Source: Rikenellaceae bacterium
GTDB taxonomy: Bacteria > Bacteroidota > Bacteroidia > Bacteroidales > UBA932
Direction of reading: 5' to 3'
NCBI GenBank assembly: GCA_900769145.1
Contig: CAAGFN010000081.1
Location: 1 to 28,128, forward strand
DNA length: 28,128 nt
The notes beneath the pieces were generated by a model, which worked only from the letters and a program-made list of their open reading frames with translations, did not search any database and was not told the DNA's origin. The position numbers were made by a program, and so were the translations under genes. Shown piece by piece: positions 14,376 to 24,519 of this stretch. The first letter of the stretch is position 1; each line of letters opens with the position of its first letter.

Positions 14376-15847
14376 TGTCTATGAGGAAAACAATTCTAAT
14401 CTTATTCTTGGCGGTGGCCGCTTTCCCGGCTGCCGCTCAAGAGTTTGAGACCTTGTTTGACGACTTCGCCAATGAGGCGAATAAGGAGCATGAACGGTTC
14501 AGGGATGAGGCCAACAAACAGTTTGCGGATTTCCTGAAAGAAAGTTGGCAGGAGTTCCAAGCGTTCGCCGGCAAGGAATACCCTCGTAAGCCAAAGCCTA
14601 AGACACCTCCCGTCACACCGACAGTAACTCCTGACTTGCAGGACGGTAAGCCTGATACTGATTCGCCGGGAAAGCCGGAAACCACTACCCCGGAACTCCC
14701 AGAAGTCACACCTCCTGTCAAGAAGAACCCGGAGGAAATCATTGAGCCGGGCATTGGCGGAACCTTGGCATACACCAGCGATTTCTATGGATATCCGATA
14801 AAGATACTGGTGCCTGAGGAGCTTGCTGACGCACGGATGGCAGGGCTTTCGGAGAAGAATATAGCAATATTCTGGAATGCTCTTGCCAGTGTTGACTATG
14901 AAAATGTCATCGTCCAGATTCAAGGATATGCCAGGCAGATGGGCCTTGAGGGATGGAGCCTCTGCCTTCTGGTGGAGAACTTTGCAAGAACTGTGTTCGG
15001 TCAGGGATGCGAAAATGAGATGGAGATGTTCAAGACGTTCCTCCTGAACCAGATGGGACTGGATGCCAAGATGGGACTGGTTGACGGCAAGATCAAGACT
15101 ATGGTCTGCGTGAAAGAACAAGTCTATGCCCGCGTATTCTGCGAGTTCGAAGGAAAGCATTATTATTTCGGTCCTGAGGTGCAGAATGTTACACAACTGA
15201 TGAGCTATTCAGGGAATTTCTCCGATGACCTCATGCCGGTGAGCGCAATGATTTCTAAGCCAATGCGGCTCGGCGGCACAAACACGGAGGTCAACATCCG
15301 GAAAAGTTCAAAGGTGTTTGAGACAAGCTTCACATTGCCAATCAATCTCGCCCAATGTGCTTTCTATCTGGATTTCCCTCAGGTGGGTGTGGATGTCTAT
15401 GCCCGTGCTGCCTATGACGAGGCATTCGTGACGGCGTTGACAAATGCTTTGGAACCATCACTCAAGGGATTGGACGAGATTGCCAAGGCGAATGCGCTGC
15501 TCGCATTCCTGCAGTTCGATTTCAAGTACTCGACCGACGAAGACCAGTTCGGTTTCGAGAAGCCTTTTTTCCTGGAGGAGAATTTCATCTATCAGGCCAA
15601 TGACTGCGAGGACAGGTCAATACTTTTCTCCTTCCTCGTGAGGAAACTTTTGGGACTGGACGTGGTTCTGCTGGATTATCCGGACCATATTGCCACGGCG
15701 GTATGCTTCAGCAAGGAAGTCCAAGGCGACTCCTTCCTTTATAATGGACGGCGTTTCACGGTGTGCGACCCGACATATATCGGTGCTCCCGTCGGAATGG
15801 CAATGGAGGATTACCGTGATATTGAGTTCAATGTCCTGACATTGTAG
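14375..15847 (+). CDS. Exported transglutaminase-like cysteine enzyme
   Basis: The 490-residue protein has a signal peptide (about 1-22, ending AAAQ), a charged helical segment (23-67), a Pro/Thr-rich linker (about 68-116) and a large globular part. Near the C-terminus is a transglutaminase-like core with the triad in canonical order: Cys411 in QANDCEDRS, His438 in DYPDHIATAV and Asp465 in FTVCDPTYIG. In this superfamily the triad serves protein cross-linking, deamidation or, most often in bacteria, proteolysis of peptides or cell-wall-linked substrates; which applies here cannot be read from the sequence. The gene overlaps the upstream LPP20-like gene by one base and ends before a bidirectional terminator shared with rpoC. 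The superfamily call is strong. Confidence 0.75.
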   Translation: MSMRKTILILFLAVAAFPAAAQEFETLFDDFANEANKEHERFRDEANKQFADFLKESWQEFQAFAGKEYPRKPKPKTPPVTPTVTPDLQDGKPDTDSPGKPETTTPELPEVTPPVKKNPEEIIEPGIGGTLAYTSDFYGYPIKILVPEELADARMAGLSEKNIAIFWNALASVDYENVIVQIQGYARQMGLEGWSLCLLVENFARTVFGQGCENEMEMFKTFLLNQMGLDAKMGLVDGKIKTMVCVKEQVYARVFCEFEGKHYYFGPEVQNVTQLMSYSGNFSDDLMPVSAMISKPMRLGGTNTEVNIRKSSKVFETSFTLPINLAQCAFYLDFPQVGVDVYARAAYDEAFVTALTNALEPSLKGLDEIAKANALLAFLQFDFKYSTDEDQFGFEKPFFLEENFIYQANDCEDRSILFSFLVRKLLGLDVVLLDYPDHIATAVCFSKEVQGDSFLYNGRRFTVCDPTYIGAPVGMAMEDYRDIEFNVLTL

Positions 15848-15861
15848 AGAATCCTATAGAC

Positions 15862-15895
15862 AAGAAAAAGGATGGCCACAAGCCATCCTCTTTCT
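15862..15895. terminator. Bidirectional terminator between convergent genes
   Basis: GGATGGC (15870-15876) pairs with GCCATCC (15882-15888) over a five-base loop. An A-rich flank on the left and T-rich flank on the right (TCTTTCT) let it serve both the transglutaminase-like gene and rpoC. Confidence 0.75.
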
Positions 15896-15913
15896 CTATG
15901 ATGAAGCTATCTG

Positions 15914-18900
15914 CTAGAGATCGTTCATCTCCTTGAGATAGTCCTCCTTGCTGCCTACGACAATGTCCTGGAACTCTTTCTGGCCGGTACCGGCCGGGAT
16001 GAGATGTCCGCAGATCACATTCTCCTTGAGACCTTCGAGGTCATCTATACGGCCACGGATAGCGGCCTCGCTGAGAACCTTGGTTGTCTCCTGGAAGGAA
16101 GCGGCGGAGATGAAGCTGTCAGTCTTGAGGGCTGCTCTGGTAATACCCTGGAGTACCTGGCTTGCGGTTGCAGGCCTTGCCTCGCGGACAGCCATCATGG
16201 CCAGGCCCTGTCTCTCGAGGGACGCATTCTCATTGCGCATCTCGCGGGCGTTGATAATCTGGCCTACAGTATATCTCTGGGAGTCACCGCTGTCGACGAT
16301 ATAGTACTTGCCGTAGATATCATCATTGGTGTCCATGAATCTCCACTTGTCCACAAGCTCCTCAGGCAGGAACTCGGTGTCACCCGGGTCATTGATCTGC
16401 ACCTTCCTCATCATCTGGCGGACGATGATTTCGAAGTGCTTGTCATTGATCTTCACACCCTGGAGACGGTAGACAGCCTGAACCTCATTCACAATATACT
16501 CCTGAGCCTTTACAGGTCCGAGAACATTGAGGATGTCGGTAGGTGAGATACCACCGTCGGAGAGTCTTGAACCGGCCTTCACGTAGTCATTCTCCTGAAC
16601 GAGAATCTGCTTGGTGAGAGGTACGAGATAATGCTTCTCGACACCTGACCTGTTCTTGACAATGATTTCACGGTTACCCCTCTTGACCTTGCCCATGATG
16701 ACCTCACCATTGATTTCGGAGATGATGGCAGGGCTGGACGGAGTCCTGGCCTCGAAGAGTTCGGTAACTCTAGGGAGACCTCCCGTGATATCGTTGGACT
16801 TACCGATGGCACGAGGAATCTTGATGATGACCTCACCGATTCTCACATTCTCGCCGTCGCTTACGGTAACGTGGGCTCCTACAGGCAGGTTGTACTGCTT
16901 GAGAATCTCGCCGTCTTCACCGACAATGAGAATGGACGGGTTCTTGGTCTTGTCCTTGGCCTCGATGATGACCTTGTCCTTGTTGTTGGAATACTCGTCA
17001 GCACTTTCCTCACGGAATGTCACACCGCTCTCCATATTGTCGAAGCGTACAGTACCGGTGGTCTCAACGATTGTGATGGCATTGTAAGGATCCCACTCGC
17101 AGATGAGGTCACCCTTGACAACGGAGTCGCCATCCTTCTTGTAGATGACGGAGCCGTAAGGGACATCATAATGTGAGAATGTGATTCCGGTATTTTCATC
17201 GACAATCTTGAGCTCGGCCATACGGCTGACAACGACTGTCTCCATGAGTCCGTCCACGGTCTCCCTTTCGAGAGTCCTGAGCTCCTCGAACTGGAGCTTT
17301 CCGTTGTACTTGGACTCGATGCTTGAGTCAGCGGCGGTGCTGGATGCGGTACCTCCCACGTGGAATGTACGGAGAGTAAGCTGTGTACCAGGCTCACCGA
17401 TGGACTGTGCAGCGATGACGCCGACAACTTCACCCTTCTCGACCATACGGCTGGTGGCGAGGTTACGTCCGTAGCACTTCGCGCAGACACCCTTGCGGGA
17501 CTCGCAGGTAAGCACTGAACGAATCTCCACCTGCTCGATAGGGAGTGAGTCAATGAGGTTGGCCGTAGCCTCCCTGATTTCCTCGCCGGCCTTGATGATG
17601 AGCTCTCCGGTGATAGGGTTGAAGATATCGTGAACGGAAGTACGTCCGAGAATCCTCTCGCCGAGTGACTCTACGACCTCGTCCTTGTTCTTGATGGCAG
17701 ATGCCATAAGACCGCGCAATGTGCCGCAATCCTCCTCGTTGATGATGACATCGTGGGAAACGTCCACGAGACGTCTGGTGAGGTATCCTGCATCGGCAGT
17801 CTTGAGGGCGGTATCGGCAAGACCCTTACGTGCACCGTGGGTGGAGATGAAGTACTCGAGCACTGTCATACCCTCCTTGAGGTTGGAAACGATAGGGTTC
17901 TCGATAATCTCGGCTCCGGCGGCACCTGACTTCTGCGGCTTCGCCATAAGGCCTCGCATACCGCAGAGCTGCTTGATCTGCTGTGTGGAACCACGGGCTC
18001 CGGAGTCAAGCATCATATATACAGGGTTGAAGCCCTGCTGGTCAGCGGAAATCTGCTTGGTAACGATTCCGGTGAGTTTGTTGTCAATGGTGGTCCAAAG
18101 GTCGATTACCTTGTTGTAACGCTCGTTGTTGGTGATGAAACCCATTGAGTAGTTACCCTTGATTTCCTCGACCTGGGCATATCCCTCGTCAATGAGAGTG
18201 TATTTCTCCTCCGGAATGAGCACATCGCCGAGATTGAAGGAAATACCTGCCCTGAAGGCCCTGTCATATCCGAGATTCTTGATATCATCGAGGAAGTGGG
18301 CGGTACGTGCGACACCAGTATTCTTGATGACCTCGGTAATGATCTTCCTGAGGGATTTCTTTCCGAGTACCTCATTGACGTATGGAACTTCCTCAGGGAC
18401 ATACTGGTTGACAATGATACGGCCCGCCGTGGTCTCAACCATCCGGGTACCCTTGGACGCATCCTGCTTGTCAACTGCAAGTCTTACGTTTATCTTGGCG
18501 TGAAGTTCAATGGCACCCTCATTGAGAGCCACAATGACTTCCTCAGGACCGTAGAAACTCTTGCCTTCTCCCTTTGCGCCCGGCTTGATCTTGGTAATGT
18601 AGTAAAGACCGAGCACCATATCCTGTGAAGGCACGGTGATAGGCGTACCGTTGGCAGGATTGAGGATGTTTTGGGAGCCGAGCATCAGGAGCTGGGCCTC
18701 CATGACGGCAGCATTGCTGAGCGGAAGGTGCACAGCCATCTGGTCACCGTCGAAGTCGGCGTTGAACGCGGTACAAGCGAGCGGGTGAAGCTGGATGGCC
18801 TTGCCCTCGATCATGCGGGGCTGGAATGCCTGGATACCGAGTCGGTGAAGTGTAGGAGCACGGTTCAGGAGAACCGGATGACCCTTCATCACATTCTCGA

Positions 18901-20164
18901 GAATATCCCAGATCACAGGATCCTTCCTGTCCACAATCTTCTTTGCGGACTTCACGGTCTTCACGATGCCGCGCTCAATCAGTTTCCTGATAATGAATGG
19001 CTTATAGAGCTCAGCTGCCATGAATTTAGGCAGACCGCACTCGTGCATCTGGAGTTCCGGACCAACGACGATAACGGAACGTGCAGAGTAGTCCACACGC
19101 TTACCGAGGAGGTTCTGGCGGAAACGTCCCTGCTTACCCTTCAAGCTGTCGGAGAGTGACTTGAGAGCCCTGTTGGACTCGCTCTTCACTGCGCTTGACT
19201 TCTTGGAGTTGTCGAAGAGTGAATCGACAGCCTCCTGGAGCATACGCTTCTCATTCCTGAGAATAACCTCCGGAGCCTTGATCTCAATGAGTCTCTTGAG
19301 TCGGTTGTTCCTGATGATGACCCTCCTGTAAAGGTCATTGAGGTCTGAAGTCGCAAACCTTCCTCCGTCAAGCGGAACGAGAGGCCTGAGATCCGGCGGA
19401 ATAACCGGAACCACCTTCATTATCATCCATTCAGGACGGTTGATACCCTTGGACTCCTCGAACCACTTCACAACGCTGAGTCTCTTGAGAATCTCAGCCT
19501 TCCTCTGCTGGGAGGTCTCGGTGGCCATAGCAGTCCTGAGAGACTTGGCAAGTTCGTCTATATTGGTTTCCTTGAGAAGGTCATAGATACCCTCGGCACC
19601 CATCTTGGCGATGAACTTCTCAGGAGCATCGTCAGGAAGGTTGTCATTCTCCGGCATCCTTGCCATCACGTCGAGGTACTCGTCCTCGGTAAGGAGATCG
19701 AGTTTCGCAAGACCGCTGTCTCCCGGCTTGATGACAATGTACTTCTCATAATAGATGACGGACTCGAGTTTCTTGGCCGGGATTCCGAGCACTGCCGAAA
19801 TCTTGTTCGGAGCAGACTTGAAATACCAGATATGAGCTACAGGCACCGTGAGAGTGATGTGGCCCATCCTCTCACGACGTACCTTCTTCTCAGTGACCTC
19901 GACGCCGCATCGGTCGCAGACGATTCCGCGGTACCTGATTCTCTTGTACTTGCCGCAGTAGCACTCATAGTCCTTGGTAGGACCGAAGATCTTCTCACAG
20001 AAAAGACCGTCACGCTCCGGCTTGTAAGTCCTGTAGTTCACCGTTTCCGGCTTGAGGACCTCTCCATGGGACCTGTCAATGATGTCCTCAGGAGATGCAA
20101 GCGAAATGCTGATCCGCTGGAAATTGCTTCTGACCTTATTATCTTTATTGTTCAAAGTAGGCAT
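15914..20164 (-). CDS. rpoC: DNA-directed RNA polymerase subunit beta'
   Basis: This 1416-residue protein is the beta' subunit, which holds the active site of RNA polymerase. The catalytic motif NADFDGDQ gives the magnesium-binding Asp470, Asp472 and Asp474. The N-terminal zinc ribbon has Cys68, Cys70, Cys83 and Cys86. The second zinc site has Cys813, Cys887, Cys894 and Cys897, matching the spacing of the E. coli set. The bridge-helix/trigger-loop part (for example GARGSTQQIKQLCGMRGLM and GEPGTQLTLRTFHVGG) is intact. It lies 26 bp downstream of rpoB and is certainly co-transcribed with it. Nothing suggests damage, and the length is normal for the phylum. Confidence 0.98.
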   Translation of the reverse strand: MPTLNNKDNKVRSNFQRISISLASPEDIIDRSHGEVLKPETVNYRTYKPERDGLFCEKIFGPTKDYECYCGKYKRIRYRGIVCDRCGVEVTEKKVRRERMGHITLTVPVAHIWYFKSAPNKISAVLGIPAKKLESVIYYEKYIVIKPGDSGLAKLDLLTEDEYLDVMARMPENDNLPDDAPEKFIAKMGAEGIYDLLKETNIDELAKSLRTAMATETSQQRKAEILKRLSVVKWFEESKGINRPEWMIMKVVPVIPPDLRPLVPLDGGRFATSDLNDLYRRVIIRNNRLKRLIEIKAPEVILRNEKRMLQEAVDSLFDNSKKSSAVKSESNRALKSLSDSLKGKQGRFRQNLLGKRVDYSARSVIVVGPELQMHECGLPKFMAAELYKPFIIRKLIERGIVKTVKSAKKIVDRKDPVIWDILENVMKGHPVLLNRAPTLHRLGIQAFQPRMIEGKAIQLHPLACTAFNADFDGDQMAVHLPLSNAAVMEAQLLMLGSQNILNPANGTPITVPSQDMVLGLYYITKIKPGAKGEGKSFYGPEEVIVALNEGAIELHAKINVRLAVDKQDASKGTRMVETTAGRIIVNQYVPEEVPYVNEVLGKKSLRKIITEVIKNTGVARTAHFLDDIKNLGYDRAFRAGISFNLGDVLIPEEKYTLIDEGYAQVEEIKGNYSMGFITNNERYNKVIDLWTTIDNKLTGIVTKQISADQQGFNPVYMMLDSGARGSTQQIKQLCGMRGLMAKPQKSGAAGAEIIENPIVSNLKEGMTVLEYFISTHGARKGLADTALKTADAGYLTRRLVDVSHDVIINEEDCGTLRGLMASAIKNKDEVVESLGERILGRTSVHDIFNPITGELIIKAGEEIREATANLIDSLPIEQVEIRSVLTCESRKGVCAKCYGRNLATSRMVEKGEVVGVIAAQSIGEPGTQLTLRTFHVGGTASSTAADSSIESKYNGKLQFEELRTLERETVDGLMETVVVSRMAELKIVDENTGITFSHYDVPYGSVIYKKDGDSVVKGDLICEWDPYNAITIVETTGTVRFDNMESGVTFREESADEYSNNKDKVIIEAKDKTKNPSILIVGEDGEILKQYNLPVGAHVTVSDGENVRIGEVIIKIPRAIGKSNDITGGLPRVTELFEARTPSSPAIISEINGEVIMGKVKRGNREIIVKNRSGVEKHYLVPLTKQILVQENDYVKAGSRLSDGGISPTDILNVLGPVKAQEYIVNEVQAVYRLQGVKINDKHFEIIVRQMMRKVQINDPGDTEFLPEELVDKWRFMDTNDDIYGKYYIVDSGDSQRYTVGQIINAREMRNENASLERQGLAMMAVREARPATASQVLQGITRAALKTDSFISAASFQETTKVLSEAAIRGRIDDLEGLKENVICGHLIPAGTGQKEFQDIVVGSKEDYLKEMNDL

Positions 20165-20190
20165 AGTATAACAAATAAATGTCTTACTGA

Positions 20191-23100
20191 TTAATCAAGT
20201 GTCACTTTAAGACCCAGACCCCTGAGCTCGTGGAGAATCACATTCAATGCCTCCGGTATTCCAGGAGCAGGCATAGGCTCGCCCTTGACGATGGCCTCGT
20301 ATGTCTTGGACCTTCCGGAAACGTCATCGGACTTGACAGTGAGGATTTCCTGGAGAGTGTTGGCTGCACCGAATGCCTCGAGTGCCCAAACCTCCATTTC
20401 TCCGAAACGCTGTCCTCCGAACTGTGCCTTACCTCCGAGTGGCTGCTGGGTGATGAGTGAGTAAGGACCGATGGACCTGGCGTGCATCTTGTCATCGACC
20501 ATGTGGCCGAGCTTGATCATATAGATGACACCCACTGTCGCATACTGGTCGAACCAGTCACCTGTGCCACCATCCCTGAGATGGGTTCTGCCGAACTTAG
20601 GAAGGCCTGCCTTGTCGGTATATTCGCAGAGTTCATCAAGGCTTGCACCGTCGAAAATCGGGGTGCTGAACTTGACGCCGAGCTGCTTTCCTGCCCATCC
20701 GAGAACTGTTTCGTAAATCTGGCCCAAGTTCATACGGGAAGGCACACCGAGAGGGTTGAGCACAATATCCACCGGAGTTCCGTCCTCGAGGAACGGCATA
20801 TCCTCCTCCCTGACAATCTTGGCTACGATACCCTTGTTACCGTGGCGTCCGGCCATCTTGTCACCTACAGTGATCTTCCTCTTCTTGGCAATATATACCT
20901 TGGCAAGCTGCATTACACCATTGGCGAGATCATCTCCAATCTTGACCTTGTCGACAGCCCTCTTGTTGGCTGCGGCAGCCTCCTTGTAGGATATGCAATA
21001 ATTGTTGATGAGATCCCTGATCATCTCATTGGTGTGAGCATCTTCTGTCCAGCCGTTCGAATTGACATTGCTGTAATCAATAGTCTTGAGCTGGTCTGTT
21101 GTAATCTCCCTTCCTTCAGGAATGAGTTCTACGCCATAGAGGTCGAAGATTCCGGAACTCTTCCTGCCCTCGGCGAGAGCAGCGAGCTTGTCGAAGAACC
21201 TGGCATACAATGCCTCTGCCTTCCTGTCGAAATCCTCCTGAATGCTGTCGAGCTTGGCCTTCTGCTCAGCCCTTGCACCCTTGCGGTTGCCTTCTTTTGC
21301 AACCTTGGCGTAGAGAGCTGTCTTGATGACAGTTCCGCTGAGGGAAGGATTGGCCTTGAGGGATGCATCCTTCACGTCACCGGCCTTGTCGCCGAAGATT
21401 GCCCTGAGGAGTTTCTCCTCCGGTGAAGGATCACTTTCTCCCTTAGGAGTAATCTTTCCGACCATGATGTCACCCGGCTCGATATGAGCTCCGACCATCA
21501 CGATACCGTCCTCGTCAAGGAACCTTGTGGCATCCTCGCTGACGTTAGGAATATCGGAAGTGAGCTCTTCCATACCGCGCTTGGTCTCGCGGACCTCGGT
21601 GACGAACTCATCCACGTGGACTGATGTGAGGATATCCCAGCGTACCATCTTCTCGGAAAGCACGATGGCGTCCTCATAGTTGTAACCCTTCCAAGGCATG
21701 AACGCTACCATGAGGTTCCTTCCGAGGGCAAGCTCGCCATTCTGGGTGGCATAGCCTTCAGTCATTACCTGCCCCTTCTCCACGATGTCGCCCTTGCGGA
21801 CAATCGGCTTGAGACAGATTGTGGTGCTCTGGTTCGTCCTCCTGTAGATAGGAAGGTGATATACTGTGATGTCAGGAGTGAAGCTGACGAACTTCTCATC
21901 GGCGCTCCTGTCATATTTCACGTGAATCTCATTTGCATCGACATAGACAACCTCTCCGCGACGTTCAGCCATAACCTGGGTCCTGGAGTCAATGCAGACT
22001 CTCTCCTCAAGTCCGGTACCTACGATAGGAGATTCAGGCCTGAGAAGCGGAACGGCCTGACGCATCATGTTCGCACCCATAAGTGCACGGTGGGCATCAT
22101 CGTGCTCGAGGAAAGGAATGAGTGATGCAGCCACGGAAGCCATCTGGTTCGGGGCTACGTCCATATAGTCGACCTCCTCTTTGGTAACAACAGGGAAATC
22201 AGCCTCGAGACGGCACTGGATTCTGTCATCCTCGATAACACCGTCGTCGGACATCTTGACATTCGCGAGGGAAACGAGCTTGTCCTCTTCCTCCTCGGCG
22301 CTCATGAACTTCCATCCCTCGTTGCTGAGATCCACTTTTCCATTGGTTACCTTGCGGTATGGAGTCTCAATGAATCCGAGATCGTCAATCTTTGCGTAAA
22401 CGCAGAGGGAAGAAATAAGTCCGATGTTCGGTCCCTCAGGAGACTCGATAGGACAAAGCCTTCCGTAATGGGTATAGTGCACGTCCCTGACCTCGAATCC
22501 TGCCCTGTCCCTGGAAAGACCTCCCGGACCGAGGGCTGAAAGACGCCTCTTGTGAGTAACCTCTGCAAGAGGGTTGGTCTGGTCCATGAACTGTGAAAGC
22601 TGGCTGGTTCCGAAGAATGAATTGATGACGGAAGAGAGTGTCTTGGAGTTGATAAGGTCAACAGGGTTGAACTGCTCGCTGTCCCTTACGTTCATCTTTT
22701 CGCGGATGGTCCTGGCCATTCTGGAGAGACCTACGCTGAACTGGTTGGCGAGCTGCTCGCCTACAGTGCGTACCCTACGGTTGCTCAAATGGTCGATATC
22801 ATCCACTGAAGCCTTGGAATTAATCAGCTGGATGAGATATTTGATAATCTCAATGATGTCGGTATTGGTCAAAACGCGGAGAGCCGGGTCGATGGTGAGA
22901 CTCAGCTTCTTGTTCAGACGGTATCTGCCGACTATACCGAGATCGTATCTCTTTTCGGAGAAGAAGAGCTTGTCAATGACATCCCTGGCAGTAGCCTCAT
23001 CAGGCGGTTCCGAGTTGCGGAGCTGTTTGTAGATGTAGTTGACGGCCTCTTTTTCCGTATTTGTCGGATCTTTCTGCAGAGTGTTGTAGATGATGGCGTA

Positions 23101-24009
23101 CTCATTGTCGCTGGCCTCATCCTTCTGGAGGAGAATAGTCTTCACCTCTGCATCTGCAAGTTTCTGGATTGTATCCTCATCAATGACCTCACCGCGTTCT
23201 ACGACAGGTGTGGTACGCTCGATAGGAATTACCTCTCCCGTATCCTCATCCACGAAGTCCTCATTCCAAGTCTTGAGCACCTTGGCGGCGAACTTGCGTC
23301 CTTCGTTGGCCTTGAGGTTCTCTGGGGTCGCCTCGATTTCCTCGGCCAGGCCGAAGATGTCGATGATGTCCTTGTCGGCATTGAAGCCGATTGCTCTCAA
23401 CAATGTTGTCACAGGAAGTTTCTTCTTCCTGTCGATGTAAGCGTACATCACATTGTTGATGTCAGTTGCGAACTCAATCCATGAACCCTTGAACGGGATA
23501 ATTCTGGCGGAGTAAAGTTTGGTTCCGTTGGCGTGAAGAGTCTGGTCGAAGAATACGCCCGGAGACCTGTGAAGCTGGGAGACGATGATACGCTCCGAGC
23601 CATTGATCACGAAAGTACCGGCAGGTGTCATGTACGGGATATTGCCGAGATATACGTCCTGTACTCTCGTGTCAAAATCCTCGTGTTCCGGATCACTGCA
23701 AGAAAGGCGGAGTTTTGCCTTCAGAGGGACGTTGTATGTGAGCCCTCTTTCAAGACACTCTTCAATCGAATACTGAGGAGGATCGATGAAATAATCGATG
23801 AACTCAAGCATATAGTTGTTCCTCGTATCTTCGATTGGGAATATTTCCTGGAATACCTGATACAACCCTTCGTTCTTTCTGTTCTCCGGGGTCGTATCGA
23901 GCTGGAAGAAGTCTCTGAACGACTTCAACTGCACCTCGAGGAGATCCGGATAATCCAGGATTTTGGAAGTGGCGAAATTAATTCGTTTGTTGGTAGTCTT
24001 ATTTGACAT
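20191..24009 (-). CDS. rpoB: DNA-directed RNA polymerase subunit beta
   Basis: The 1272-residue beta subunit forms the other half of the polymerase cleft. The rifampicin-binding region is present and wild type at the main resistance positions: Asp476, His486 and Ser491 in SQFMDQTNPLAEVTHKRRLS (equivalent to E. coli 516, 526 and 531), so the sequence predicts no classical rifampicin resistance. Other conserved blocks include GRLCPIESPEGPNIGLI, KMAGRHGNKGIVAK and GGKAQFGGQRFGEMEVWALE near the C-terminus. An attenuator-like hairpin lies in the 103-bp gap after rplL, suggesting that only part of the ribosomal-protein transcription reaches rpoB. Confidence 0.98.
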   Translation of the reverse strand: MSNKTTNKRINFATSKILDYPDLLEVQLKSFRDFFQLDTTPENRKNEGLYQVFQEIFPIEDTRNNYMLEFIDYFIDPPQYSIEECLERGLTYNVPLKAKLRLSCSDPEHEDFDTRVQDVYLGNIPYMTPAGTFVINGSERIIVSQLHRSPGVFFDQTLHANGTKLYSARIIPFKGSWIEFATDINNVMYAYIDRKKKLPVTTLLRAIGFNADKDIIDIFGLAEEIEATPENLKANEGRKFAAKVLKTWNEDFVDEDTGEVIPIERTTPVVERGEVIDEDTIQKLADAEVKTILLQKDEASDNEYAIIYNTLQKDPTNTEKEAVNYIYKQLRNSEPPDEATARDVIDKLFFSEKRYDLGIVGRYRLNKKLSLTIDPALRVLTNTDIIEIIKYLIQLINSKASVDDIDHLSNRRVRTVGEQLANQFSVGLSRMARTIREKMNVRDSEQFNPVDLINSKTLSSVINSFFGTSQLSQFMDQTNPLAEVTHKRRLSALGPGGLSRDRAGFEVRDVHYTHYGRLCPIESPEGPNIGLISSLCVYAKIDDLGFIETPYRKVTNGKVDLSNEGWKFMSAEEEEDKLVSLANVKMSDDGVIEDDRIQCRLEADFPVVTKEEVDYMDVAPNQMASVAASLIPFLEHDDAHRALMGANMMRQAVPLLRPESPIVGTGLEERVCIDSRTQVMAERRGEVVYVDANEIHVKYDRSADEKFVSFTPDITVYHLPIYRRTNQSTTICLKPIVRKGDIVEKGQVMTEGYATQNGELALGRNLMVAFMPWKGYNYEDAIVLSEKMVRWDILTSVHVDEFVTEVRETKRGMEELTSDIPNVSEDATRFLDEDGIVMVGAHIEPGDIMVGKITPKGESDPSPEEKLLRAIFGDKAGDVKDASLKANPSLSGTVIKTALYAKVAKEGNRKGARAEQKAKLDSIQEDFDRKAEALYARFFDKLAALAEGRKSSGIFDLYGVELIPEGREITTDQLKTIDYSNVNSNGWTEDAHTNEMIRDLINNYCISYKEAAAANKRAVDKVKIGDDLANGVMQLAKVYIAKKRKITVGDKMAGRHGNKGIVAKIVREEDMPFLEDGTPVDIVLNPLGVPSRMNLGQIYETVLGWAGKQLGVKFSTPIFDGASLDELCEYTDKAGLPKFGRTHLRDGGTGDWFDQYATVGVIYMIKLGHMVDDKMHARSIGPYSLITQQPLGGKAQFGGQRFGEMEVWALEAFGAANTLQEILTVKSDDVSGRSKTYEAIVKGEPMPAPGIPEALNVILHELRGLGLKVTLD

Positions 24010-24045
24010 ATTCTGCCTTTGAATAGAGAAAAACTTAAATACGAC

Positions 24046-24081
24046 AAAAAGGTTTAGAGCCTGTTAGATGGCTCTAAACCT
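24046..24081 (-). terminator. Attenuator-like hairpin between rplL and rpoB
   Basis: Read on the minus strand, AGGTTTAGAGCC (24081-24070) and GGCTCTAAACCT (24061-24050) form a perfect 12-bp stem with an eight-base loop, followed by a run of T (24050-24046). Its strength and position between ribosomal-protein and polymerase genes suggest partial termination that sets the ratio of the two. A partial terminator in the same gap is known in E. coli. Confidence 0.7.
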
Positions 24082-24112
24082 GATTTCGTTCCCATCAAGG
24101 GGAGAAGCGAAG

Positions 24113-24490
24113 TTATTTAACCTCAACTTCTGCACCAGCCTCTTCGAGAGTAGATTTGATCTGCTCTGCTTCAGCCTTGGATACTTTCTCTTTCAAAGTT
24201 GCGTCTGGAGCCTTGTCAACGAGGTCCTTAGCCTCCTTAAGTCCGAGACCGAGGAGGTCCTTCACAGCCTTGATGACACCGAGCTTGGCGGCGCCGGCTG
24301 ACTTGAGGATAACGTCGAACTCTGTCTGCTCAGCAGGAGCTGCCTCAGCTGCTGCTGCAGGGCCTGCTACAGCTACAGCTGCAGCTGCTGGCTCGATACC
24401 GTACTCTTCCTTGAGAACTTTAGCAAGTTCCTGAACGTCTTTTACAGAAAGGTTAACCAACTCTTCTGCAAGTGCTTTTACATCTGCCAT
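24113..24490 (-). CDS. rplL: Ribosomal protein bL12 (L7/L12)
   Basis: This 125-residue protein forms the flexible stalk of the 50S subunit, which recruits translation factors. The N-terminal dimerisation helices (MADVKALAEELVNLSVKDVQ) lead into an Ala-rich hinge (about residues 35-52) and the compact C-terminal factor-binding domain, with TEFDVILKSAGAAKLGVIK and LGLGLKEAKDLVDKAP. Length and layout are standard. It is separated from rplJ by 29 bp and from rpoB by the attenuator region. Confidence 0.97.
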   Translation of the reverse strand: MADVKALAEELVNLSVKDVQELAKVLKEEYGIEPAAAAVAVAGPAAAAEAAPAEQTEFDVILKSAGAAKLGVIKAVKDLLGLGLKEAKDLVDKAPDATLKEKVSKAEAEQIKSTLEEAGAEVEVK

Positions 24491-24519
24491 AATAAATGAT
24501 ATTGATTAAATTGTTTATA

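Noticed and set aside
20482..21426. 314-codon open frame antisense to rpoB
   Set aside because: A consequence of codon bias in a highly expressed gene; no domain, and rpoB itself is intact. The same holds for other long frames opposite rpoC, tuf and rplA.
24010..24050. A separate rpoB promoter after the attenuator
   Set aside because: A TTTG word occurs at a suitable distance but the downstream box (TATTCAAA) does not fit TAnnTTTG.
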